NCBI RefSeq assembly: GCF_032586155.1
Contig: NZ_JAWHTC010000005.1
Location: 310,001-374,000 of the forward strand
Reading direction: 5' to 3'
DNA from: JAWHTC01 sp032586155
Lineage (GTDB): Bacteria; Pseudomonadota; Alphaproteobacteria; Rhodobacterales; Rhodobacteraceae
Length of the DNA: 64,000 nucleotides
Shown here piece by piece: positions 7,327 through 15,402 of this stretch (position 1 is its first letter; each line of letters starts with the position of its first letter). The translations under genes and the position numbers were made by a program. The notes below the pieces were generated by a model that did no database searches, was not told where the DNA came from, and saw nothing but the letters and a program-made list of their open reading frames with translations.

Positions 7327-9128
7327 TTGGAAGCTCCTTGAGCGAGGTCGCCGTCGATCTTGCGGGCATAACCGCGCGGCGTGAACATGCGGGGGCCTTC
7401 GCCCAGTTGGGCAAGGCGGGAGTTTGACGAGCCGATCAGCACCACGGTGAGCATGTCGACTTCGTCAACTTCGAGCTGGTCGAGGCGGCGGTAGCGAACG
7501 TTCTCGGTCGGGCGGCCAAGGTTGGAGGCCAGCATGACCGGGGTGTCGGCGGGGCGGTGTTGCAAGAGGATGTCGCGGGCCTCGGCCAGCAGGGTCCGGC
7601 GGGTTTTGCTGACCGGGTTGTAGAAGGCGATGACAAAGTCGCCTTCAGCCGCGGCATGCAGGCGGCGGATGATATCGTCGCGCGGGGTCAACAGGTCCGA
7701 AAGCGAGATGGTGCAGAAGTCATGACCCAGTGGCGCACCGGCACGGGCGGCGGCACCTTGCAGGGCGGAAACACCCGGCGAGCAGACCACCTCGACCCGG
7801 TGGGCGGCGTCGGAGACGCCCTGTTCGTCGGGGCCACGGTCCAGCAGTTCGAACACGAGCGCGCCCATGGCGTAGATGCCTGCGTCGCCCGAGCAGACCA
7901 GCGCGACGTTCTTGCCAAGCGCGGCCTGTTCGAGGGCATAGCGGCAGCGGGCCTCTTCGCCGCCAAGCGGGAAGTCGGAACGTTTCTTGCCCGCCGCCAG
8001 CGGGCCGAGCAGGTCGATATAGAGACCGTAGCCGACCAGTTCCTCGGCATCAGCGACGAGGCGCGAGACCTCGGGCGTGCGCCACGAGGCCTGACCGGGG
8101 CCGATACCGACAACCGAGAGGCGGCCACGAGGGCGGCCATTCATATCGGAGATTGGGGTGTCCGCGCGGGTGAGGGCGCAGGTGCAGTTGGCGGTTTTCT
8201 GTTTGGTCACAGTGAGCGAGCCACCAATGGCCAGCGCGGCGGCCTCGGAGACGCCATGGGTGCCGACCTCTTGAAAGACCACGTCGGACGGGTTGGCGAG
8301 GTTGGGGGTTTGGGCGTCGAGTTCTTCGGCTGTGAATAGGCGGAAGGGCACACCCAGGCGGCGGGCGATCGCGTTCATTGCCGGTTCGTCGGCCTTGAGG
8401 TCGATGGAGGCGATGCAGGCGACGGCGCCGGCGGCGATGTTGTTATCGGCTAGGGTGGTTTGGACGAGCTCCCACATTTCGTCAGAGTCAGCGTTGCGGG
8501 CGCAACCGAGGCCGAGAGCATATTTCTGCGGGTGGTAGACGAGCCGCTCGCCGCTCCCCTCGGTCGGCGTCTCGCTGACGGTGAGGTCGATATCGGTGCC
8601 GGTGGCGTCAAGGCCGAAGATGTTTTCTCCGGTGATTGATAGGCCTGCACCATTGAGAAGGGCTGACATGACCGGTTTGGCGTGTTGCGGGTTGGCAAGG
8701 CGGTAGCCAAGGGGCGGTTCGTCCAAAGCGACACCAAGGGCGATGTCCCCGGCAGTGGTGACGGCGGGGGTGGCGTCGATCTCTGACGCGATTCGGGCGG
8801 CCAAACGGTTGGCACCGCGATGGCCTCCCAGCAACGGGATGACGACTTTGCCATCGTCCGATACGGAAAGGACAGGCGGTTCCGTGGTCTTGTCCGCCAG
8901 CAGCGGCGCCACGGCGCGGATCAGGATGCCGGAGGCGCAGACGCCGATGATAGGGGTGCCGGCCGCGAACAGGTCGCGGGCATGATCCAAAGCGTTGGGA
9001 AAATAGGCATCGGCCTTTTCCACCCGGTTTTCGCGGCCATGCACCGGCGCGCCGAGGAACTGGCCAAGGCGATGGGCAAGCGGCTCGCCAGCAGAGTTGA
9101 GGCAGAGGATGACAGGTGTCACAGCCAT
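7323..9128 (-). CDS. cobJ: CbiG-CobJ fusion: cobalamin biosynthesis protein / precorrin-3B C17-methyltransferase
   Basis: A 601-residue two-domain protein. Residues 1 to about 330 match CbiG (VCASGILIRAVAPLL and LLGGHRGANRLA; CbiG C-terminal domain ALGLGCAR through FQEVGTHGVSEAAAL). From about 337 a complete CobJ/CbiH methyltransferase starts with LSVVGIGPGQASWRTPE and continues through ALVCSGDAGIYAMGALVFE. CobJ methylates C-17 and contracts the macrocycle; CbiG opens the lactone in the anaerobic route, and CbiG/CobE-like parts are often attached in alphaproteobacteria. The start overlaps the end of cobI by 10 bases and the end overlaps cobM by 4. Confidence 0.93.
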   Translation of the reverse strand: MAVTPVILCLNSAGEPLAHRLGQFLGAPVHGRENRVEKADAYFPNALDHARDLFAAGTPIIGVCASGILIRAVAPLLADKTTEPPVLSVSDDGKVVIPLLGGHRGANRLAARIASEIDATPAVTTAGDIALGVALDEPPLGYRLANPQHAKPVMSALLNGAGLSITGENIFGLDATGTDIDLTVSETPTEGSGERLVYHPQKYALGLGCARNADSDEMWELVQTTLADNNIAAGAVACIASIDLKADEPAMNAIARRLGVPFRLFTAEELDAQTPNLANPSDVVFQEVGTHGVSEAAALAIGGSLTVTKQKTANCTCALTRADTPISDMNGRPRGRLSVVGIGPGQASWRTPEVSRLVADAEELVGYGLYIDLLGPLAAGKKRSDFPLGGEEARCRYALEQAALGKNVALVCSGDAGIYAMGALVFELLDRGPDEQGVSDAAHRVEVVCSPGVSALQGAAARAGAPLGHDFCTISLSDLLTPRDDIIRRLHAAAEGDFVIAFYNPVSKTRRTLLAEARDILLQHRPADTPVMLASNLGRPTENVRYRRLDQLEVDEVDMLTVVLIGSSNSRLAQLGEGPRMFTPRGYARKIDGDLAQGASK

Positions 9129-9826
9129 GGATCGGCACCTTTCGTGACAAGGATCATGGAGAAATAGGGGGCGGTTTTCGGGGCTTCGGAAAGAGGCATC
9201 ATGCGTTCGTTGCCCAGCGTGGCGCGTTCGACATAGTGAGCGTGCTCGCTCAGGCCAATGTCGTCCAGAAGCGCGCGGATGCGGTGCATGTGGCGGCCAA
9301 GTTTCATGATGGCGAAACTGTCTGACGATTCCATGCGGGGGCGTATTGTGTCGTTGTCGAGCGGTGCGGGCAGAACGGTGAAGACTTCGTTGCGAGCGGT
9401 CAGCGGCAGCGACAGGCGTGCGGCCGAGGCCATGACCGAGGAGACGCCGGGGATGACCTCGACTTTGTGGATGCCCGACAAGCGTGCGTGAACATACATG
9501 AAAGAGCCATAGAAGAATGGGTCGCCTTCGCAGAGAAAGGCAACGTCCTGACCAATGTCCAGAGCCTCGGCTATGCGTGCGGCCCCTTTGTCATAGGCTT
9601 CTTGCGCCGGGCGGCGTTCGGGCGTCATGGGGATATCGAGGCGAATCTCGTGCACACCATCGGGGAAGTTTTCCGCCGCGATGGAACGGGCAAAGCTGTC
9701 TGTGCCGGGTAGGGCCGGGTAAGCCACAACCGGGCACGTTGCAATCAGGCGCGCGGCTTTGAGTGTCATAAGCTCGGGGTCGCCCGGGCCGAGGCCAATG
9801 CCGAAAAGTGTGCCCTGCGCTGTCAT
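9119..9826 (-). CDS. cobI: precorrin-2 C20-methyltransferase
   Basis: A 235-residue corrin methyltransferase, first of the ring methylations after precorrin-2 (C-20). LFGIGLGPGDPELMTLKAAR at the N-terminus, VAFLCEGDPFFYGSFMYVH, VIPGVSSVMASAARL and SFAIMKLGRHMHRI are typical CobI/CbiL elements. I place the start at the ATG at 9826, which overlaps the cobL stop as ATGA; an in-frame ATG 15 codons upstream lies inside cobL and adds residues foreign to the family. Translation is probably coupled to cobL. Confidence 0.95.
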   Translation of the reverse strand: MTAQGTLFGIGLGPGDPELMTLKAARLIATCPVVAYPALPGTDSFARSIAAENFPDGVHEIRLDIPMTPERRPAQEAYDKGAARIAEALDIGQDVAFLCEGDPFFYGSFMYVHARLSGIHKVEVIPGVSSVMASAARLSLPLTARNEVFTVLPAPLDNDTIRPRMESSDSFAIMKLGRHMHRIRALLDDIGLSEHAHYVERATLGNERMMPLSEAPKTAPYFSMILVTKGADPWL

Positions 9827-11025
9827 CGCTTCACCAGGCTCCATTGCGTAACTGCCATCAATGGTTTCCAACCCGTGCGCGGGCCCAGCGGTTCGGCACG
9901 GGACACGGCGAGTTTGACCAGTTGGCCGCCATGTTTCTTGTGAAGCGCGACCAGGGTGGCCTCGGATTCCAGTGTCACGGCGTTGGCAACGAGGCGGCCC
10001 AGCGGGCGCAGGGCGGCCCAGGCGGCGTCGAAGACCTCTTCGCTTAATCCGCCACCGATGAAGATGGCGTCGGGGGCGGGAAGGTCGCCAAGTGCGGCAG
10101 GGACAGTGCCGTCGATCAGTTTGAGTTGCGGGGTGCCAAGGGCGAGCGCGTTGGCGGCGGCGAGGGCGCGGCGGTCAGGCCTCGGCTCGATGCCGATTGC
10201 ACGGGTGTAACGCGCGCCGCGCATCCATTCGATGGCGACCGAGCCGCAGCCTGTGCCGATGTCCCACAAAAGCGCGCCGCGCATCGGCATAAGTTTGGCC
10301 AGGGTGGCGGCGCGGACTTCTTGTTTTGTCATAGTGCCGTCGGATTGGAACATCTCGTCCGGAAGGCCGGGGACACGGGGCAGAAGCGCGGCATCCGGCG
10401 CGGCGATGCAGTCTACGGCGAGCGTGTTGAAAGCCGGGACCTCGTGGTTCCAATCCTCGGCGGTGCCGTCGAAACGTTGTTCTTTGTCCCCGCCCATGTT
10501 GGCCAGAACGGTCATGTTGGATTTGCCGAAGCCGCGTTCGGTGAGGAAGCGGGCGATCTGGCCCGGTGTTTCATCGCCCGTGGTCAGGATTAGCAGACGG
10601 GCGTCGGGCTGGATGAAGGCGATCATCTGCTCGACCGGGCGGCCATGCACGGTGAGGGTTTCGAGATCGGCCATCGACCAACCCATGCGGGCGGAGGCGA
10701 GTTGGAAGGCCGAGAGTTGGGGGTGGTAGGTGATCTCGCTTGGGTCGATGCTGCGCCCGATGCGGGCTCCGACCGAGAACCACAGGGGATCGCCGGTGGC
10801 GAGGATGACAACGCGCTTGCCCTTGTAGTCGGTGAGCCGGTCGATCAGCGCGTCGAAGGGTGAGGGCCAGGCGACACGTTCGGCGGTGATGCTGTCAGAA
10901 AGGCTGTGGTGACGGTCGCCGCCGATGATGATCTCGGCGGCCTCGACTACGGCACGGGTGGCGGGTGTGAGACCGTCAAGCCCGTCTTCGCCGATGCCGA
11001 TGATATGGAGCCAGGGTTGGGTCAT
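9823..11025 (-). CDS. cobL: precorrin-6Y C5,15-methyltransferase (decarboxylating), CbiE-CbiT fusion
   Basis: A 400-residue bifunctional enzyme. The N-terminal CbiE-like half (IIGIGEDGLDGLTPA to about 200) methylates C-5 and C-15. The C-terminal CbiT-like half has the SAM motif ALLWDIGTGCGSVAIEWM (about 253-270) and performs the C-12 acetate decarboxylation. Length and order match CobL of aerobic producers. Its ATG overlaps the cobH stop by 4 bases, and the downstream cobI start overlaps its own stop, so cobH-cobL-cobI-cobJ-cobM reads as one tightly coupled block. Confidence 0.95.
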   Translation of the reverse strand: MTQPWLHIIGIGEDGLDGLTPATRAVVEAAEIIIGGDRHHSLSDSITAERVAWPSPFDALIDRLTDYKGKRVVILATGDPLWFSVGARIGRSIDPSEITYHPQLSAFQLASARMGWSMADLETLTVHGRPVEQMIAFIQPDARLLILTTGDETPGQIARFLTERGFGKSNMTVLANMGGDKEQRFDGTAEDWNHEVPAFNTLAVDCIAAPDAALLPRVPGLPDEMFQSDGTMTKQEVRAATLAKLMPMRGALLWDIGTGCGSVAIEWMRGARYTRAIGIEPRPDRRALAAANALALGTPQLKLIDGTVPAALGDLPAPDAIFIGGGLSEEVFDAAWAALRPLGRLVANAVTLESEATLVALHKKHGGQLVKLAVSRAEPLGPRTGWKPLMAVTQWSLVKR

Positions 11026-11660
11026 GATTTTTCCTCAGGCAACCCTGCCGCCAGCGCGTTGACGGCGGCAGAGGCGATGGCCGAGCCACCGCGGCGGCCA
11101 CGCAGGGCGACGAAATCACAGCCGCGCGGGTTGGCGGCGAGTTCGGCTTTGGATTCGGCGGCGCCGACAAAGCCGACGGGGAAACCGAGGATCACCGCGG
11201 GTTTCGGGGCACCCTGGTCGAGAAGTTCCAGAAGGTGGAAGAGGGCTGTCGGGGCGTTGCCGATGGCGACCACGGCACCGTCAAGGTGATCGGCCCAGAG
11301 TTCCACGGCCGCAGCTGAGCGGGTGTTGCCGATCCCGGCGGCTATCGAGGGCGTTTTCGGGTCGTTGAGGGTTACGATCACCTCATTATCCGCAGGCAGG
11401 TAGCGACGGATGATACCGGCGCCGACCATTTCGCAATCGCACAGGATCGGGGCACCGTTTTGCAACGCCGTGTGGCCCGCGTCATAGGCGAGCAGGGAGA
11501 AGGCCAGCCGGTCGGCGATCTCGACCATGCCGCAGGCGTGGATCAGGCGAATTGCCATTTGTTCCAGGCCAGGAGGGAAGCGATCGAGCCGGGCTTCGCG
11601 ACGGACGGTGGCGAAGCTTTCGGCGTAGATGGCGCTGGGATTTTTCTCGTAGGGGCGCAA
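11022..11660 (-). CDS. cobH: precorrin-8X methylmutase
   Basis: A 212-residue CobH/CbiC enzyme that moves the C-11 methyl group to C-12, giving hydrogenobyrinate. Recognised from EKNPSAIYAESFATVRREA, the catalytic-His region MAIRLIHACGM and the C-terminal GFPVGFVGAAESK. I choose the TTG at 11660, preceded by AAAGG about 9 bases upstream, because the family starts only a few residues before AIYAESF. The frame stays open to 11735, but that part is read from the dispersed repeat and gives the false MPEISRGFGGWP prefix also seen before fmt. Confidence 0.93.
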   Translation of the reverse strand: MRPYEKNPSAIYAESFATVRREARLDRFPPGLEQMAIRLIHACGMVEIADRLAFSLLAYDAGHTALQNGAPILCDCEMVGAGIIRRYLPADNEVIVTLNDPKTPSIAAGIGNTRSAAAVELWADHLDGAVVAIGNAPTALFHLLELLDQGAPKPAVILGFPVGFVGAAESKAELAANPRGCDFVALRGRRGGSAIASAAVNALAAGLPEEKS

Positions 11661-11696
11661 ATTGGTTGGCCTTTGGGTTGGTGGGGAGGGGTGGAA

Positions 11697-11742
11697 TTGG
11701 GGCCAGCCCCCAAACCCCCGGGATATTTCTGGCAAGAAGAAG
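11697..11742 (+). repeat. dispersed palindromic intergenic repeat, copy 2
   Basis: TTGGGGC-CA-GCCCCCAA (11697-11713) is followed by CCCCGGGATATTTCTGGCAAG and AAGAAG. It is nearly identical to the element at 3209-3253 over about 40 bases and lies in an equivalent place, between two minus-strand genes (cbiX end and cobH start). The near-palindrome with one bulged C could form a strong hairpin in the transcript, but no U-run follows it in the minus direction. Confidence 0.75.
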
Positions 11743-11749
11743 GGCGGGG

Positions 11750-12997
11750 TCAGTGTTTGTGGCTTCGGGCGCTTTCGGGGCCATGCGGGTGTTTGGCGTG
11801 GGGGTATTCCGCGTGGTGGTGATGGTGGTGGTCGTGCCCGTGATCATGATGGTCATGGTCATGGTCATGGTCATGGTCGTGGTGATGGTGGTGGCCCATG
11901 TCGAGGCGGCATTCGCCGGTGCAGAACGTGTCGCAGAGATTGCAATCGGCAACGTTGGAGCCCGGAGCGTTGGCGCCCTGGCCTTCGACATGATGGTGAT
12001 GGCTTTCCTGCACTGCGCCGACCTCGGCCTCGAAGCCCAGAACCTGTGTACGGTATTTACACATCACGCATGTGGGCGGCGGGGTGTCGCCATAGGCGGG
12101 GTGCGCGGCGCGGTCAGCGGCGTGAATGTGGGTATGTTCTCCATTTTCCAGAGCCAGCACCTGTTCGCGATAGGCGCAGGTGCCGCAATTGGGCGGCGGC
12201 ATGGCGCCGACCTGTTCGGTGACGCGTTCGGCGAAGGTTTCAAGAACCTTGGGATGATCGTTGAGATAACCCGCCTTGACGAACTGGATGTCTGGATTCA
12301 TGGCCGCGACCTTGTCGGTGAAGCCGTAGATCCTGTCGATCAGGATGCCGGTGAACAGGAAATAAGGGAAGACAACGATGCGCTTGTAACCCAGTTTCGC
12401 GGCATGGGTCAGGCAGGGTTCGACCAGCGGGAAGGTAACGCCGGAATAGCCGACTTCGAGCCAGCCAAAACCCAGACCCTCTTGCAGGAGGCGTGCAACC
12501 TTGGCGACGTTGCCGTTGGCGTCCGGGTCGGACGCACCGCGACCGATAACTACAAGGCAGGTTTCCTCGAGCGGTACGTCGCCGTGGGTGGCGTTGGCGG
12601 CTTCGACGGCCTCTTGCACACGGGCCCCGGCAGCGGCGATCATCTTGGGGTCAACCCCTAGTTCGCGGCCATAAGTGACGGTGAGGCCGTGCTTTGTGGC
12701 GTATGTGTTCAGAACCGTGGGGATGTCGTTCTTGGTGTGCATTGCGGCAAACAGCATGCCGGGTACGGCGAGGATGCGGTCGCAGCCATTTTCGCGCAGT
12801 TTGTCGAGGCCGTCGCGGATCACCGGATTGGCAAATTCGAGATAGCCGTATTCGCATTCCCAGCCTTGGGGTAACAGGGCGGGGAGTTTCTCGGCCAGCA
12901 CCGAAAACTCGTCCACCGCCTCTTGCGAGCGCGAACCGTGGCCGCAGATCATGACGCCAATTTTTTCGGTTGGGTTGGACTGGTCAGTTATGGGCAT
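11750..12997 (-). CDS. cbiX: long-form sirohydrochlorin cobaltochelatase (CbiX) with Cys motifs and His/Asp-rich tail
   Basis: A 415-residue protein. Two CbiX-type chelatase domains are visible: the first has ICGHGSR (His20) and VPGMLFAAMHTKND, the second VIGRGASDPDAN and VFPYFLFTGILIDRI. After them come three Cys clusters (CGTCAYRE, CVMCKYR, CNLCDTFCTGEC) and a C-terminal run of His and Asp built mainly from DH repeats. Long CbiX proteins carry an Fe-S centre and a His-rich metal store, so cobalt (or nickel) handling is likely. I choose the ATG at 12997 with GGAGG 12 bases upstream; the frame upstream to 13159 overlaps the next gene and is unsupported. Confidence 0.9.
   Translation of the reverse strand: MPITDQSNPTEKIGVMICGHGSRSQEAVDEFSVLAEKLPALLPQGWECEYGYLEFANPVIRDGLDKLRENGCDRILAVPGMLFAAMHTKNDIPTVLNTYATKHGLTVTYGRELGVDPKMIAAAGARVQEAVEAANATHGDVPLEETCLVVIGRGASDPDANGNVAKVARLLQEGLGFGWLEVGYSGVTFPLVEPCLTHAAKLGYKRIVVFPYFLFTGILIDRIYGFTDKVAAMNPDIQFVKAGYLNDHPKVLETFAERVTEQVGAMPPPNCGTCAYREQVLALENGEHTHIHAADRAAHPAYGDTPPPTCVMCKYRTQVLGFEAEVGAVQESHHHHVEGQGANAPGSNVADCNLCDTFCTGECRLDMGHHHHHDHDHDHDHDHHDHGHDHHHHHHAEYPHAKHPHGPESARSHKH
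11851..11874. repeat. hexanucleotide tandem repeat inside cbiX
   Basis: Four exact copies of GGTCAT, continuing into the variants GGTCGT, GGTGAT and GGTGGT, encode the alternating Asp-His tract on the minus strand. Because the unit is a multiple of three, slippage would change the His/Asp tail length without shifting the frame. Confidence 0.85.
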
Positions 12998-13001
12998 GAG
13001 A

Positions 13002-13259
13002 TCAGGCCTCCTGCGGTTCGGCGTCGATATCGGTTTCGGTGTCTTCGGCGCCGTCATCGGCGTCCGCCTGCGCGTCCTTGTCCTTGCGCGTCTTGGTGGC
13101 GTTCCACAGCCCGATGGCAATGGCGGCACCGATGGCCGCCGCACCGAGCCAGTGGTCATGGCCCGCGGCCTCGATCAGGTGGCCGGGATGGGCTTGTGCC
13201 ATTGTAGCGGGCGCAAGAGCGGCCAGTGCCGTGGCAGTGAGCGGTGTGAAGATGCGCAT
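13002..13259 (-). CDS. small exported/membrane protein, DUF6732-like
   Basis: An 85-residue protein: signal peptide (MRIFTPLTATALAALAPATMAQA), then HPGHLIEAAGHDHW, one membrane helix (LGAAAIGAAIAIGLWNA) and an acidic, Asp/Glu-rich tail. The His-rich N-terminus right after the signal peptide recalls small Rhodobacterales proteins found beside cobalt or cobalamin genes (DUF6732), and a periplasmic metal-binding role is plausible but unproven. Start at the ATG at 13259; the longer frame to 13313 lacks a better site. The gap to cbiX is only 4 bases, so they are likely co-transcribed. Confidence 0.75.
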   Translation of the reverse strand: MRIFTPLTATALAALAPATMAQAHPGHLIEAAGHDHWLGAAAIGAAIAIGLWNATKTRKDKDAQADADDGAEDTETDIDAEPQEA

Positions 13260-13482
13260 TTCGGACCCCCGATCCTGATCAAGAATGACCCGAAAAGCCG
13301 AAACGCGACGCAAGGCGTACGTGGCCTTGCCTCTGACGACGCAAACGCAGCTCCCCGGGTTGGGTCGAGTTCCGTCTGCACACCTGTCCGGCCCTGTCGG
13401 GCTTCGTCACCGGGCGGTATAGGGCGCGGGGGCGGGGGGTGCAATTCCCAATCCGCCGTGCGTTAGGCGCTTTGCGACATGT
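13260..13482. other. leader region of the cbiX transcript; no canonical B12 box seen
   Basis: This 223-base GC-rich gap would be the 5' leader of the DUF6732-like/cbiX operon on the minus strand. It contains a perfect stem GCAAGGC/GCCTTGC (13310-13316 with 13324-13330) and several C-rich and G-rich tracts able to pair. A cobalamin riboswitch would be expected here by gene content, but I cannot find the conserved GCCACTG core or the other consensus segments on either strand, so none is called. Confidence 0.4.
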
Positions 13483-13860
13483 TCAGGAGGAGGGACAGTT
13501 GTGGGACGAGCCGTAATGGTGCGCCATCGCCGCCAGATCCTCGGGCGGGGTATCGGATTGCAGAAAGGCGCAGGCGTTGGGGCAGTGACGAAAAATCGAG
13601 CCATCAGAAAAGAAGGTAGTGTTGGTGACGAAGATCACCTTGGCATCGGGTTGGCGGTAGCTGGCGAAATCTGCCACCGCCATCGCGCTGCCGTCTTCGA
13701 GCACAATATCGACAACCAGAATGTCGAAATCGGATTTCTGCAGCGCGACCACCGCGTCGGTCTGTCCCTGGCAGAGACAGGTTTCAATGCCCTGCCGCTC
13801 CAGATGGCGTTGCCAAAGCTCTCCCAGCTCCTGTGTGCTTTCAACGATGAGCGTTTTCAT
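13483..13860 (-). CDS. degenerate response-regulator receiver domain protein
   Basis: A 125-residue single-domain protein with the receiver fold pattern. The phospho-acceptor Asp is in place (D51 in ILVVDIVLEDG), but the first acidic pair is replaced (LIVESTQ instead of VDDE) and the conserved Lys near the C-terminus is Gln (AFLQSDTPPEDL). There is no output domain. Without the acidic pair and Lys it may not be switched by phosphorylation. Two Cys (C28, C30) and a Cys/Ser-rich C-terminus (SHNCPSS) are unusual. It is divergent from the DUF1636 gene. Confidence 0.75.
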   Translation of the reverse strand: MKTLIVESTQELGELWQRHLERQGIETCLCQGQTDAVVALQKSDFDILVVDIVLEDGSAMAVADFASYRQPDAKVIFVTNTTFFSDGSIFRHCPNACAFLQSDTPPEDLAAMAHHYGSSHNCPSS

Positions 13861-14058
13861 CCGCTTCCGGCCCGCGAGCGGGCCTGACCCCCTTTGATCC
13901 CTGGTGTGCCCGGTTAGCCGGTTAGGTTTTCTTTACCATCGGAGTGCCTCGGAATTGTGAACAAATGGTTAACGTCGGCGAGGCCCTGCTTGTTTCGGGT
14001 GCGGAAATCCGCTTCAAGAGCAGCACGAATAGCAATCATGCGAAACAGGCGGTGAAGA

Positions 14059-14430
14059 ATGACAAGTTGGATCACGATCTGCGACACCTGCAAGACCGAG
14101 GGCTGGGATGCCGAGACCGCAAAGGTCACAGATGGCGAGGCGCTGGCCGAGAAGATCGAGGCGATGGCCGAGGACCGCGGCGTGCGGACGCGACGGGTGT
14201 CCTGCACCATGGGCTGTGACCGGGCCTGCAACATCATCGTTCAGGGGGCGGGCAAGATCGGTTATTCGCTGGGCCGGTTCGCGGCGCGTGATGAAGACGC
14301 TCAGGCGATCGTCGATTATGCCGTGCTGCACGGGGCAAGCGAGACCGGGCAGGTGCCATTCCGGGAATGGCCGCAGGGGGTGAAGGGGCATTTTGTGTCT
14401 CGCCACGTGCCCGTACCGGAGGCCGAATGA
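14059..14430 (+). CDS. DUF1636 family protein
   Basis: A 123-residue cytoplasmic protein with the DUF1636 pattern: an N-terminal CDTCK motif (residues 8-12) and SCTMGCDRACNI in the middle, like thioredoxin-fold ferredoxins that bind metal or an Fe-S cluster with four Cys. DUF1636 genes often sit in cobalamin or metal clusters; here it precedes cobC with a 4-base ATGA overlap, which suggests a shared function. The reaction is unknown. A stem-forming sequence (CTGCT near 13986 pairing with AGCAG near 14019) lies in its leader. Confidence 0.85.
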   Translation: MTSWITICDTCKTEGWDAETAKVTDGEALAEKIEAMAEDRGVRTRRVSCTMGCDRACNIIVQGAGKIGYSLGRFAARDEDAQAIVDYAVLHGASETGQVPFREWPQGVKGHFVSRHVPVPEAE

Positions 14431-15362
14431 ACGGGCGTGATCATGGCGGTGGGATCGACGCCGCCGTTGCCCGTTGGGGCGGCGCGCGCAGTGATTGGAT
14501 TGACCTGAGCACGGGGATCAACCCGGTGCCCTATCCGGTGGGCGAGGTCTCGGCAGAGGCCTGGACCGCTTTGCCTGATCATGGGGCACTGGAGCGGTTG
14601 CTGGCGGCGGCGCGGACATTTTGGGATGTGCCGGAGGGGGTTGAGATCGTCGCAGCGGCTGGGGCTTCGGCGCCGATCGCGGCACTGCCGGGGCTGTGGC
14701 CGCAGGGCCGGGTCTGCATTGAAGGACCCACCTACAATGAGCATGAAGCCGCATTTCGCACGGCCGGATGGGACGTGGTTCAGGCCGCCGTTTCAGAAAC
14801 CGGCGCGCGGGTGATCGTGCATCCCAATAACCCAGATGGTCGATGTTATGGGGCAGCGGATTTGACAGCGCCGGTTATGATAATCGACGAGAGTTTTGCT
14901 GATGTGATGCCTTCCCAGTCATTGATAGCACAGGCTGGGCCGGGGCGGGTCGTGCTTAAGAGTTTTGGGAAGTTCTGGGGGCTGGCCGGGGTGCGGTTGG
15001 GCTTTGCAATTGGTGGCCGGGAGGAAATTACCCGATTGGGCGAGAGGCTTGGGCCATGGGCCGTGTCCGGTCCGGCGCTGGAGATCGGAGCGCGGGCGCT
15101 GGAGGATGAGGCCTGGGCCGAGGCGACGCGAGAGCGGCTGGAGCGTGACGCCATGCGATTGGATCGGTTGATGGAACCACATGGAAAGCTGGTTGGGGGC
15201 ACCACGCTGTTTCGACTTTATGACGTGGGCGACGCTGCGGCGTTTCAGGGGCGGCTGGCTAGGCAACATACCTGGAGCCGAATTTTCCCCTATTCCGAGC
15301 GCTGGGTGCGGTTGGGATTGCCTGGGCCGGAAGGTTGGGAGCGATTGGAGACAGCGTTGTGA
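14427..15362 (+). CDS. cobC: threonine-phosphate decarboxylase / CobC-type PLP enzyme
   Basis: A 311-residue fold-type I PLP enzyme matching CobC of aerobic producers (CobD of Salmonella), which makes (R)-1-amino-2-propanol O-2-phosphate from threonine phosphate for the lower-ligand linker. Seen: DLSTGINPVPYPV at the N-terminus, HPNNPDGR (about 132), the cofactor Asp in IIDESFAD, and the Schiff-base Lys in VLKSFGKFWGLAGVRLGF. The ATG at 14427 overlaps the DUF1636 stop. The next gene, cbiB, uses its product, in line with the pathway. Confidence 0.92.
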   Translation: MNGRDHGGGIDAAVARWGGARSDWIDLSTGINPVPYPVGEVSAEAWTALPDHGALERLLAAARTFWDVPEGVEIVAAAGASAPIAALPGLWPQGRVCIEGPTYNEHEAAFRTAGWDVVQAAVSETGARVIVHPNNPDGRCYGAADLTAPVMIIDESFADVMPSQSLIAQAGPGRVVLKSFGKFWGLAGVRLGFAIGGREEITRLGERLGPWAVSGPALEIGARALEDEAWAEATRERLERDAMRLDRLMEPHGKLVGGTTLFRLYDVGDAAAFQGRLARQHTWSRIFPYSERWVRLGLPGPEGWERLETAL

Positions 15363-15402
15363 GAGAGCGGTGGAGTCAAAACCCGCCCTGCGGAGGACGC
15401 AG

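Noticed and set aside
7557..8339. 260-codon plus-strand frame opposite cobJ
   Set aside because: Shadow of a conserved enzyme gene; no family resemblance and no start site.
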